Origin: Bradyrhizobium sp. CSA112
GTDB lineage: Bacteria; Pseudomonadota; Alphaproteobacteria; Rhizobiales; Xanthobacteraceae
Reading direction: 5' to 3'
Length of the DNA: 64,000 bases
Assembly: GCF_029051645.1 (NCBI RefSeq)
Contig: NZ_JAACFS010000003.1
Location: 186,001-250,000, forward strand
Shown here: piece by piece, positions 16,866 to 24,585 of the stretch
Position numbering within the stretch: position 1 is the first letter of the stretch
Layout of the letters: each line of letters opens with the position of its first letter
Program-made: the position numbers and the translations under genes
The notes under the pieces: generated by a model
Databases searched by the model: none
What the model was told of the DNA's origin: nothing
The model's input: only the letters and a program-made list of their open reading frames with translations

Positions 16866-17190
16866 TCAGGTCTTGTACAAATTGTACAGACTGGACTCGA
16901 GGGTAGCTTCCGCAACCCTGAACCAAGTCACGATAGCTTCCCGAAACTTGAGCCATTCGCGGTAGATCTTGCGGAATTCAGGGTTCTTCTCCGCTTCCTC
17001 AGCGTAGAGCGCGAATGCCGCACGATATCCGCCTTTCATGATTTCGCGCGAGAACGGCCTGAGTTCAGTACCGCCTGCGATCAATCGGCACAGCGGGGCC
17101 ATGTTACTGGCGTCATAGTGTGCGAGCATGTCCCAGGAGGCTTCTGCGGCTGCACCTCAAACGCACGCTGGTAGTGAGGCGGCAGCGCAG
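16866..17190 (-). pseudogene. TRAP substrate-binding protein (DctP) C-terminal fragment, frameshifted
   Basis: The distal part (MLAHYDASNMAPLCRLIAGGTELRPFSREIM ... EFRKIYREWLKFREAIVTWFRVAE) is the C-terminus of a mannitol/chloroaromatic-type TRAP binding protein. The preceding ALPPHYQRAFE segment is in a different frame, so a small indel lies near 17150. About 250 N-terminal residues are missing. With the DctM piece at 16015 and the CMD gene it suggests the remains of one TRAP operon, rearranged because the pieces are on opposite strands. Confidence 0.78.
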
Positions 17191-17363
17191 ACCAACATTT
17201 CTGGGACCTCACCGCAATCGGCGCGCTAGACGATATAGTTCTGAAGCTTCGTCGCCACGGAGGGCATGTTGAGGTGATCGGTCTGAACGAGGCGAGTGCG
17301 ACTATGGTCGAGCGGTTCGGCACTCACCACAAGCCAAATGCGCGGCAGAAGTTGGCGCACTGA
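17190..17363 (+). pseudogene. SulP transporter STAS-domain C-terminal fragment
   Basis: The open frame reads DQHFWDLTAIGALDDIVLK..., VEVIGLNEASATMVERFG and ends KPNARQKLAH before TGA 17361-17363. This matches the C-terminal STAS domain of SulP (SLC26-like) sulfate/anion transporters. The remaining about 450 residues are absent and the fragment begins at the edge of the DctP remnant, so 17190 is probably a recombination junction. Confidence 0.75.
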
Positions 17364-17545
17364 CAATGGTCGGGACACGGCGGACTTGCACCTCCAGACT
17401 CTCGCCCCTTAGCGAGCAAGCCAGTCGGGAGGTTGGCGGTCGCCAAAATCCGACCGTCGCATTCTGAGCGCTCACATAACGTAGTCGGCTTTTGGGAATT
17501 GAGCATAGGGGACAGGGGGCTATAGGCCCCTAAGCTGTCTCCCGA

Positions 17546-17788
17546 TCAAGCAACAAAGTCAGATGGACCGAACTGGTGCCCAGCCGAGTCTGTAATATGA
17601 GCTCGCCAACCTAGACGTTCAAGCAGACGAGCCTTGTCGACAGCGGCGACAGGGTTGATGCGAATAGTGACAACGCTTTGTCCGTTTCTCGATGCGTGAA
17701 TGGCGTACGTCATGGCGTCCTCAACCGACACAAAGCCCGTCGAGCGGGCGGCTAAAATTTCTGTCGCCGACCGGTTCGCTCCAGGCAC
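17546..17788 (-). CDS. Small hypothetical protein (80 aa) coupled to the ABC ATPase
   Basis: An 80-residue frame with a GTG start 4 nt after the ATPase stop codon, so probably translationally coupled to it. It has an alternating strand/helix pattern (SVVTIRINPVAAVDKARLLERLGWRAHITDSAG) with no recognised domain. Association with the transporter operon is by position only. Confidence 0.5.
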   Translation of the reverse strand: MPGANRSATEILAARSTGFVSVEDAMTYAIHASRNGQSVVTIRINPVAAVDKARLLERLGWRAHITDSAGHQFGPSDFVA

Positions 17789-17794
17789 AGCTGC

Positions 17795-18667
17795 TCAAAG
17801 TATTTCGGCCAACGACTGCCCGTGCAAGTCTATATTGAGCCCTTGCAAACCCTGGTCGCTGATTTCGCCTCCCATTGCTTTAAGGCTTTCCTCGCGAATC
17901 AGCGACATCAAGCCACGTTTCAGTGCCAGGAATTCCGACGACATCATCATCGATTGTTGACGAGGCCGCTCCAGCGGAATGGGAACTTCCGCCTTGATTG
18001 AGCCGGGGCGAGCCGTCATGCAGTAGACGCGGTCGGAAAGGAAGATCGCTTCGTCGATATCGTGTGTCACGAACAGGACTGAGATTTTCAGCCGTTGCCA
18101 CATGTTATTGAGGATTTGCTGCATTATGACCCGTGTCTGCGCATCCAGGGCACCGAAGGGCTCATCGAGCAGAAGAACTTTCGGCCCTGTCGCCAAGGCT
18201 CGCACGATACCGACACGTTGCTTCATGCCACCGGAAAGTCGGTCAGGGTAATGCTTTCCGAACGCTTCGAGGCCGGCCAGTCCGAGCAGAGTTCGAGCAG
18301 CTCTATCGCGACGGGACCGGTCCATGCAGCGCATCTTGAGTCCGAATTCGACGTTCTCCTGGACTGTCTTCCAGGGAAAGAGAGAATATTGCTGGAAGAC
18401 CATCCCGCGTTCGGCGCTCGGACCCTTTACCTCTTCGCCGTCGACCGTGACCGTTCCCGCGGTAGGCTTAAGGAAGCCTGCGACCGCATTCAAAAGCGTG
18501 GATTTTCCGCAACCCGATGGACCGACAATCGAGACGAATTCACCCGGCTTGACATGAATCTGTGTGTTCGTAACGGCTGCAACGGACCCATCGATGGTCT
18601 CATAGCTCAGCGCAAAGTTCTTTACCTCGATATGGCCTTCGCCTGCCTTTGCCTCGACGAGACTCAT
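17795..18667 (-). CDS. ABC transporter ATPase, nitrate/sulfonate/taurine type
   Basis: A 290-residue ATPase of the SsuB/TauB/NrtD class. Walker A GPSGCGKST, the Q-loop VFQQYSLFPWKTV, signature LSGGMKQR, Walker B VLLLDEPFGALD and the switch His in FVTHDIDEAI are intact. The ATG at 18667 overlaps the permease stop as ATGA, showing translational coupling; the longer frame to 19444 is an artefact reading over the permease gene. It energises import by the permease at 18664-19569. The C-terminal tail beyond the usual about 260 residues has no known domain. Confidence 0.92.
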   Translation of the reverse strand: MSLVEAKAGEGHIEVKNFALSYETIDGSVAAVTNTQIHVKPGEFVSIVGPSGCGKSTLLNAVAGFLKPTAGTVTVDGEEVKGPSAERGMVFQQYSLFPWKTVQENVEFGLKMRCMDRSRRDRAARTLLGLAGLEAFGKHYPDRLSGGMKQRVGIVRALATGPKVLLLDEPFGALDAQTRVIMQQILNNMWQRLKISVLFVTHDIDEAIFLSDRVYCMTARPGSIKAEVPIPLERPRQQSMMMSSEFLALKRGLMSLIREESLKAMGGEISDQGLQGLNIDLHGQSLAEIL

Positions 18668-19569
18668 GTGCGCCCCCATGGCATTGCGAGCCTTCCAGCA
18701 GAGCGGATCAGCACACTGGACGTGAGGCCGAGCACGCCGATCGCGATCATGCCAAGTGCGATGTCGGCGTACTGGACCAGCGAATAGGCTTCCCAGGTGA
18801 AATAGCCAATTCCGTACTGGCCGGAGATCATCTCGGCCGCGATCAGCGAGACCCATGCAACGCCCATTCCAACGGTAAGTCCGGTAAAGATGTGCGGAAG
18901 CGAGGCCGGAAAATACACTTCGCGAAAGATTGAAGCTTCCTTGGCGCCGAGGCATCGCGCCGCCCGAACCAGAACCGGATCGACCAGAACCATGCCGTGC
19001 AGTGTATTCACCAGGATCGGAAAGAACGAACCGAGGAAAGTGATGAAGACGATGCTCTGTTCGTTTGTTGGCCAAAGCATGATCGCCATTGGCACCCAGG
19101 CGATCGCGGGAATCGGACGAAGGACTTCGGCAACCGGGAAAACTGTTTCGTGGATCAGCTTGAAGCGCCCCATGACGAGACCGAGCGGCACCGCGACAAG
19201 CGCCGCCAGTGAGAATCCGAATATAATTCTGCGGCAGCTCAGCGAGACATGCATCAGGAATTTGGGGTCGTGGATCGCTGTCGTGAAGCTCTCGTAGACG
19301 GCAAGTGGAGAAGGGACGTTGGTGAATCGCACGAAAAACACGACGCGATATTTCGTCAAGAGATGCCAGAGAATCAGAAATGCAACCAGGGAAAGGGCGC
19401 CGATCAACGTCGCGCGCAGACGACTCTTGTTGAGCCGGAACCATCGCGCGGCCAGGACAGCGATCGTGACGGGGCTGTGGACCGGCTCCACGGTGGGAGC
19501 CGGTTCGGCAGCGATCGCGGGTGTTTCGCGTTCCGTCAGATGCAGGGCATGCGCAGGACTGCTGCTCAT
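18664..19569 (-). CDS. ABC transporter permease, nitrate/sulfonate/taurine type
   Basis: A 301-residue inner-membrane protein of the SsuC/TauC/NrtB class with six predicted helices after a polar N-terminus of about 50 residues. The EAA loop that docks the ATPase is visible as ARCLGAKEASIFREVYFPASLPHIFTGL. The start ATG overlaps the stop of the binding-protein gene (ATGA at 19569-19566), and its own stop overlaps the ATPase start, so binding protein, permease and ATPase form one tightly coupled operon. Confidence 0.92.
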   Translation of the reverse strand: MSSSPAHALHLTERETPAIAAEPAPTVEPVHSPVTIAVLAARWFRLNKSRLRATLIGALSLVAFLILWHLLTKYRVVFFVRFTNVPSPLAVYESFTTAIHDPKFLMHVSLSCRRIIFGFSLAALVAVPLGLVMGRFKLIHETVFPVAEVLRPIPAIAWVPMAIMLWPTNEQSIVFITFLGSFFPILVNTLHGMVLVDPVLVRAARCLGAKEASIFREVYFPASLPHIFTGLTVGMGVAWVSLIAAEMISGQYGIGYFTWEAYSLVQYADIALGMIAIGVLGLTSSVLIRSAGRLAMPWGRT

Positions 19570-21020
19570 GTCCTGCCTCCGCCCACGGCCGACTTCACCG
19601 CCTCTTCAAAACCAAGAACTTTGCCGCTGTTCTTGGCTGCGTGAGCTTCGGCGTCCTTCTTCAGGAGGAACGGCGTGATATCGTTACCGGCAACCGCATA
19701 GAAGGCCTGGTCCGCGAACAGTTTGATGCCTCGCGTCGTGTCGAAGACGTAAGTGACGTTGATCTTCTTTCCCTTGGTTTTGAAATCCGCGTAGGCGCCG
19801 AGCGTGCAGGTGGCGCTGCTGAACGGAAGAATGCCGGCGTCATCGACCCACACTTCGCCGGACTTGCGGGGATCGGAGATCGGCTTCTTGCAGAACTTGT
19901 CATCGCCGGAAATCTCGTAGTTCTTGGTACTGCCGAGCTGGGCGTCGTAGTCCAGCTTCATGTCGGCATAGGCTTTGCGGATGAAGGAATCGTCGACCCA
20001 TTTCTTCGGATCGAATTCCTTCATTCGTCCAAGGTTCTGCAGCACCTTGACATCGACTTCCGCAGCGTCGATCAGGGCTGGCTTGATGGTGGGATCGGTA
20101 GTCATGTTGCCACTCGGACCGAGGAAGATGTAGACGACTTCCTTGCTGATGCCGGTCCATTCCGCAATTTTTTCCGCCGCCAGTTTGGGATCGGCGCGGA
20201 GCCACTGGTTGGCGGCGATGATCGCTTTCATGTAGGCGACGACGACCTCGGGATACTTCTCCGCGAAGTCGGTACGGACTACGACGCCGTGCCAGGTCGG
20301 CAGGTTCGTCTCTACGCCGTCGAAGATCTTGCGGGCAAATCCGCGAAACGGCAGCAGCTCTGCGAACGGGACAAAGTCAGCGTGGGCGTCGATCTTCTTC
20401 TCCTGAAGGTTCGTCGAGCCGACCTCAGGACTTTGACTGACCAACTGGAAGAAATCCGCCGGATAGCCCCGGTCCTGCATCGCCTTCAGCATCATGCCAT
20501 GGGCGGCCGATCCAAAGGGGACGCTGACTAGCTTACCCTTGAGGTCCGCGAACTCATAATACGGCGAGTCCTTATGGACGACGAGACCATTGCCAGAGCC
20601 GGACATGCTGTAAGCCGCAACCGCGATCAGGCGGCTCTTGCTTTCAGGGTTCTTCTCGAACGTGAACCCGTTGACGACGAGGGGATAGTCTCCCATCGCA
20701 CCGAATTGCAGCTTGTTGGCCATCATGCCGTTGGTGACGGGAGGACCCGAGGTGAAGTTCTGCCATTCGAGCTCGAACTTGATTTTGGCATACTTGCCGT
20801 CCGTCGGAAGGTACTTCTCCAGGAGGCGCAGTTGGCGGATGACGATGCCGGTTGTCACGGTGTTGGTCGTGGTATCCTGGGTGCCGATGCCGATTGTAAC
20901 GGTCTCGCCTCTGGCCGGCTGCGCAAGAGCCAAAGCCACGGACGCTATGGATATCGCTATCGAGATTGATTGGACTTGGCGGACCATGTTCATCCCCATT
21001 CGGTTGGAAGCACTGCACAC
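19566..21020 (-). CDS. ABC substrate-binding protein with C-terminal NosL-like domain
   Basis: A protein of about 475-484 residues (start ambiguous: ATGs at 21020 and several codons later; MVRQVQSISIAISIASVALALAQPARG is the signal peptide). Residues about 40-330 form a periplasmic NrtA/SsuA/TauA-like binding domain (IGIGTQDTTTNTVTTGIVI, SVPFGSAAHGMMLKAMQDRGY, WHGVVVRTDFAEKYPEVVVAY). The last about 70 residues (INVTYVFDTTRGIKLFADQAFYAV, then PFLLKKDAEAHAAKNSGKVLGFEEA) resemble NosL, a periplasmic copper chaperone family. Typical family members have about 330 residues, so this is a fusion. A nearby Cys pair (FCKK, ATCTLG) might bind metal, which is inference. Confidence 0.8.
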   Translation of the reverse strand: MCSASNRMGMNMVRQVQSISIAISIASVALALAQPARGETVTIGIGTQDTTTNTVTTGIVIRQLRLLEKYLPTDGKYAKIKFELEWQNFTSGPPVTNGMMANKLQFGAMGDYPLVVNGFTFEKNPESKSRLIAVAAYSMSGSGNGLVVHKDSPYYEFADLKGKLVSVPFGSAAHGMMLKAMQDRGYPADFFQLVSQSPEVGSTNLQEKKIDAHADFVPFAELLPFRGFARKIFDGVETNLPTWHGVVVRTDFAEKYPEVVVAYMKAIIAANQWLRADPKLAAEKIAEWTGISKEVVYIFLGPSGNMTTDPTIKPALIDAAEVDVKVLQNLGRMKEFDPKKWVDDSFIRKAYADMKLDYDAQLGSTKNYEISGDDKFCKKPISDPRKSGEVWVDDAGILPFSSATCTLGAYADFKTKGKKINVTYVFDTTRGIKLFADQAFYAVAGNDITPFLLKKDAEAHAAKNSGKVLGFEEAVKSAVGGGRT

Positions 21021-21150
21021 ATGATTGGTTGGGCCAGCGTTCCAGGCAAATGCGGACTTGCCATCGGAGTAGATTAGTTGCCGCTAAAGGCCGGTTGCAT
21101 ACTCGTTGGGCAGTTTCACTGTGCGAAGCCGCTTACGTGTGCATTCAAAC

Positions 21151-21957
21151 TCAATCCGATGCCTGACCGCGCATTTCTTCCAGAATATTTGGCAGACAGA
21201 CGACGATCTGTGACCGTTTCGTCAGCACAATCCGCTTTTTTTGCATTCGCTTGAGACTGATCGTCACCCATTGTCGGGTCGCCCCTACCATGTGCGCCAG
21301 GTCGGCGTGGGTGAAAGCTGCGGCGATAACGACTCCATCGGAATCCTCGACGCCGTATAGATCCATCAGCTGCAACAGAAGGTGCGCGAGTCGTTGCGTA
21401 ATCGAGCGCGTCCCCAGCATCTGCGCGAGTGCCGAATAGCATTTGCCCTTGAACGCGAGCCCCTCGATCAGCCCAATCGCGAGATTGGGAATTTCAGTTG
21501 CGAGTGTTCGGAGTTCCTTCCCGGGAAGCTGAACGATGCTGCAATTGCTGGAAGCGACCCCGGACCACTGATGAATGCCGGTGTCGAAGACCTCAGGCCC
21601 GCCCACAAAATTGCCCGCGTGCCAATAGGCGAGGGTGATCTCGCGTCCGAGCGGAGAGGAATAGAATACGCGTATGCGGCCGCTTTCGATCAGGAAAATG
21701 CCGTCATGTTTCGCGCCCTGACTGAAGATAGTCTGTCCACGACTAAGGACCTTTCGGCGCCCTTGTTTCAGGACGATCTCCCGCTCGCGTATCGTCAGCT
21801 TTTCCATCAGGGACGGTGGACCGCCCATCAATTGCTGGTTCTCGGAAAGAAGCAGGGATGAGGTTGATTTCGTCGCCGCGGCCGCGGCCGCGGCCGAAGG
21901 CGAGCGTCCGCTCGCCACATTTCCAGCCTGCAACAACATTGCCGGTCTCCAGACCAT
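21151..21957 (-). CDS. Crp/Fnr family regulator with Ala-rich N-terminal extension
   Basis: A 268-residue regulator: cyclic-nucleotide-binding-like barrel (IFSQGAKHDGIFLIESGRIRVFYSSPLGREITLAYWHAGNFVGGPEVFD) followed by a winged helix (TQRLAHLLLQLMDLYG ... FTHADLAHMVGATRQWVTISLKRMQ). No N-terminal Fnr-type cysteine cluster is seen, so the signal is not an oxygen-labile FeS cluster of the Fnr kind. The first about 50 residues are unusual, with seven successive alanines encoded by a GCGGCC microsatellite at about 21871-21896; a later in-frame Met (LMGGPPSLMEKL) may be the true start. It lies between the DUF971 gene and the ABC operon, all on one strand, and is the likely local regulator. Confidence 0.88.
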   Translation of the reverse strand: MVWRPAMLLQAGNVASGRSPSAAAAAAATKSTSSLLLSENQQLMGGPPSLMEKLTIREREIVLKQGRRKVLSRGQTIFSQGAKHDGIFLIESGRIRVFYSSPLGREITLAYWHAGNFVGGPEVFDTGIHQWSGVASSNCSIVQLPGKELRTLATEIPNLAIGLIEGLAFKGKCYSALAQMLGTRSITQRLAHLLLQLMDLYGVEDSDGVVIAAAFTHADLAHMVGATRQWVTISLKRMQKKRIVLTKRSQIVVCLPNILEEMRGQASD

Positions 21958-22040
21958 TCAAGAACTGATCTAAAAAGCAGCAATCTTCGTGCCAGATTGA
22001 TCGTTGCGGCCAAAGACGCAGGCGAAAAACCCAAACAGTA

Positions 22041-22352
22041 TCAAGACTCAGCCAATTGGGCCAAATAGCTTTTGGGGTAGATGCCTCGGTCGTGCCCGTC
22101 CGAGAACGAAATATTCAGACCGTAGCCGAGATCAGCGACCTCCACGATGGCGATCCCGGGGAAACGTTCGGGGAAGCGTTCGTCGAAGCGGGCGCGGATG
22201 CAATGCGCGCATTTGCAGAATAGCCGAAGCTTCTCCGCCGTAAGTGTCACCCGTGATCCGCCGTTTGCAATCATGGATATTGAGGCGAGATCGGCGCTTA
22301 CCTCGCAACTCGTTCCTTCGGCAATCGGTGACATCGACATCGGCACATCCAT
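22041..22352 (-). CDS. DUF971 (GBBH-like N-terminal) domain protein
   Basis: A 103-residue protein. The core LRLFCKCAHCIRARFDERFPERFPGIAIVEVADLGYGLNISFSDGHDRGIYPKSYL matches DUF971, the small domain also found at the N-terminus of gamma-butyrobetaine hydroxylase, where it binds zinc; CKCAHC fits a metal site. Stand-alone members are often linked to FeS-cluster or molybdenum-enzyme genes. It is divergent from the YeiH gene across 142 bp. Confidence 0.82.
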   Translation of the reverse strand: MDVPMSMSPIAEGTSCEVSADLASISMIANGGSRVTLTAEKLRLFCKCAHCIRARFDERFPERFPGIAIVEVADLGYGLNISFSDGHDRGIYPKSYLAQLAES

Positions 22353-22454
22353 CCTCGGACAGGCTACTTTCCGAGTGATCGCACAGATAGCAACTAATTG
22401 CCGGCGGGCGCCGAATCCCGGTTTTGGAAATTACTTGCTTGTTCCGCGTCAGTA

Positions 22455-22477
22455 TCGCGAACACCACTTCGCGAACA
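22455..22477. promoter_or_regulatory. Direct repeat in the divergent DUF971/yeiH intergenic region
   Basis: TCGCGAACA occurs at 22455-22463 and 22469-22477, 14 bp apart, just before the exporter start. It could be a regulator site for the module; no half-site matches a textbook Crp or Fnr box. Confidence 0.3.
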
Positions 22478-22494
22478 TCGCGCGGGGTAGGATA

Positions 22495-23508
22495 ATGTTG
22501 CACCGGTCGGAAGGGATCATTGAACCGAACTGGCGTTGGAGGGATATCCCGGGTATCGCCCTCTGCGCGCTTATCGCCTGCGCTGCGACCTGGATGGCGC
22601 TTCTGGCCGGGTCGGCCGTCATCTGGGGCTTGATCCTCGGTCTCGTCCTTGCCGCGATCTGGTCGCCCCCGGCACTGTTTCAAACGGGTATTTCGTTTGC
22701 TGCAAGACAGGTGATGCGCATCGGCGTCGCGCTGCTTGGATTTCAAATCTCGCTCGCAACCCTGCAGATTTTGGATGTGGCTGACGTCGCTGCGCTCGCG
22801 ATCAACGTAGCGATCGTTCTGGTGGTAGGCTGGTTCCTGGGCCCGATGCTCGGAATCACAAGGGAGTTGTCGCTGGTCGCCGCCGCCTCCGTTGCCATTT
22901 GCGGCGCCTCGGCTGCCGCCGCCGTTGCCTGTGTTGTCATGCGCAATGATTCGGCGAACAGAGATGTTGCGTGCACTATTGGCGCTGTCAGCATCATTTC
23001 GTCCGTGGCGATGATCCTATATCCGTTCCTGGTTCACATGGCCGGACTGGGCTCGGCCGCAGGCGGCATCTTTCTCGGTGGGAGTATTCACGAAGTGGCC
23101 CACGCGATTGCCGCCGGCTACAGCGTCAATCCCGAGACCGGCGATATGGCCACGGTGGCAAAGCTTCTACGTGTGGCGCTCCTTGCACCAGCGTGCATCG
23201 CTGTATCCTTCATCGCAACGGGTAGGGAAGTTTCGCAAAAGCCCCTTTTGCCGTTGCCGCCAGTCTTCTTGATCGGCTTTGTCGTGGCGGCGTTGCTCAA
23301 TGCTTCGGGGCTCGTCCCGCGCGAACTATCTCAGGTGACCACGCCGCTTTCGCGTTTCTGTCTCGTCACGTCGATGGCGGCAATTGGATTGACGTTGCCC
23401 TGGAGAAGCATCCGTGCATTCGGCTTAATACCCATCATACTTCTACTTATTCTTTCTGCGATCCTGATCGGGTTGTCGTTAACCTACGTTAAGTATCATT
23501 CGTTCTGA
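22495..23508 (+). CDS. yeiH: YeiH-family putative sulfate exporter
   Basis: A 337-residue membrane protein with about 10 helices of the YeiH (Cons_hypoth698) family, annotated as putative sulfate exporters. Family signatures are RIGVALLGFQISLATL, AICGASAAAAVACVV (central re-entrant-like GASAA motif) and GGSIHEVAHAIAAGYSV with a conserved HEVA. ATG 22495 follows GGGGTAGGAT; the longer frame from 22147 overlaps the DUF971 gene and is not coding. It leads the plus-strand arm of the module, suggesting that sulfate, sulfite or another anion is the waste product to be exported. Confidence 0.85.
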   Translation: MLHRSEGIIEPNWRWRDIPGIALCALIACAATWMALLAGSAVIWGLILGLVLAAIWSPPALFQTGISFAARQVMRIGVALLGFQISLATLQILDVADVAALAINVAIVLVVGWFLGPMLGITRELSLVAAASVAICGASAAAAVACVVMRNDSANRDVACTIGAVSIISSVAMILYPFLVHMAGLGSAAGGIFLGGSIHEVAHAIAAGYSVNPETGDMATVAKLLRVALLAPACIAVSFIATGREVSQKPLLPLPPVFLIGFVVAALLNASGLVPRELSQVTTPLSRFCLVTSMAAIGLTLPWRSIRAFGLIPIILLLILSAILIGLSLTYVKYHSF

Positions 23509-23649
23509 TGAAGTCTGCGAAAAACTAGAAACTAATCGACCAAGAACTGAAGTCTGTCGTTGCGAGACTTTCGCTTCTCACCCAACGTTCCAATCGTCGC
23601 GCTGTCATGCGCGTTACGGCGATCAGGCGATCGAAGGAGGAGAAGGACG

Positions 23650-24423
23650 ATGAGCGCTTTTCAGAAGGAAACGGTTCTCTCGGTGAAACACTGGACCGAT
23701 TCCTTGTTCAGCTTTACAGCCACGCGCGATCCGGGCTTTCGCTTCCAGAATGGACAATTCGCCATGATCGGGCTGGAGGTCGATGGACGGCCGCTTGTCC
23801 GCGCTTATAGCATGGCCAGCGCCAATCATGAGGACGCCCTCGAATTCTTCAGCATCAAGGTTGCCGATGGACCGCTGACGTCGCGCCTGCAGAAGATCAA
23901 GGAGGGCGACATGATTCTCGTCGGCCGCAAGCCAACCGGTACGCTCGTCACCGCAAATCTCATACCCGGAAAGCGGCTGCTGCTGCTTTCGACCGGTACC
24001 GGCATCGCGCCATTCGCAAGCCTCATCAAGGATCCCGACGTCTATGAGTCCTATGACACGATAATTCTTGCCCATGGCTGCCGCCAGATTTCCGAGCTGG
24101 CCTATGGCGAACGCCTGGTGGAGAAGCTTCGGCAGGACGAGTTGTTCGGACCGCTACTCGCCGACAAGCTCATCTATTATCCGACCGTGACCCGAGAGCC
24201 ATTTCGCAACCGCGGCCGCATCACCGACCTGATCGAATCGGGCCAGTTCTTCGACGACGTCGGACTACCCGTGCTGGAACGGGAGACGGACCGCATCATG
24301 TTGTGCGGCAGCCCCGGCATGCTGGAGGAACTCCGTGTGATGTTCACGGAGCGCGGTTTTCTCGAAGGCAATCACAGCGAGCCGGGGCACTTCGTCATCG
24401 AGAAAGCCTTTGTCGAACGCTAA
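23650..24423 (+). CDS. fpr: Ferredoxin--NADP+ reductase
   Basis: A 257-residue bacterial-type FNR. FAD-binding RAYSMAS, the NADP-binding LLLSTGTGIAPFAS, the HGCRQISELAYGE segment, LYYPTVTREPF and C-terminal EKAFVER are characteristic of rhizobial/Rhodopseudomonas Fpr. GGAGGAGAAGG immediately precedes ATG 23650. It exchanges electrons between NADPH and ferredoxin or flavodoxin; because it lies directly before the flavoprotein and ferredoxin genes, it may supply or collect electrons for them rather than being the only housekeeping Fpr. Confidence 0.92.
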   Translation: MSAFQKETVLSVKHWTDSLFSFTATRDPGFRFQNGQFAMIGLEVDGRPLVRAYSMASANHEDALEFFSIKVADGPLTSRLQKIKEGDMILVGRKPTGTLVTANLIPGKRLLLLSTGTGIAPFASLIKDPDVYESYDTIILAHGCRQISELAYGERLVEKLRQDELFGPLLADKLIYYPTVTREPFRNRGRITDLIESGQFFDDVGLPVLERETDRIMLCGSPGMLEELRVMFTERGFLEGNHSEPGHFVIEKAFVER

Positions 24424-24585
24424 CGGGCGTGTCTGCCTATTTGTTGCTCAAAGGCTGACTTCGATTTCGGCAACGGGCCCAAACATTGGGTTTCTCTCAC
24501 TGGCGACAACTAATTGCTATCGCCGAAGGGTTAGCCGAACAAATCTAACACTAAGACGGCGAACACGCCGAACCGGGAGCGAATA

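Noticed and set aside
17795..19444. 549-codon extension of the ATPase frame
   Set aside because: The first about 260 codons overlap the permease gene and have no homology; the ATG at 18667 gives a normal ATPase.
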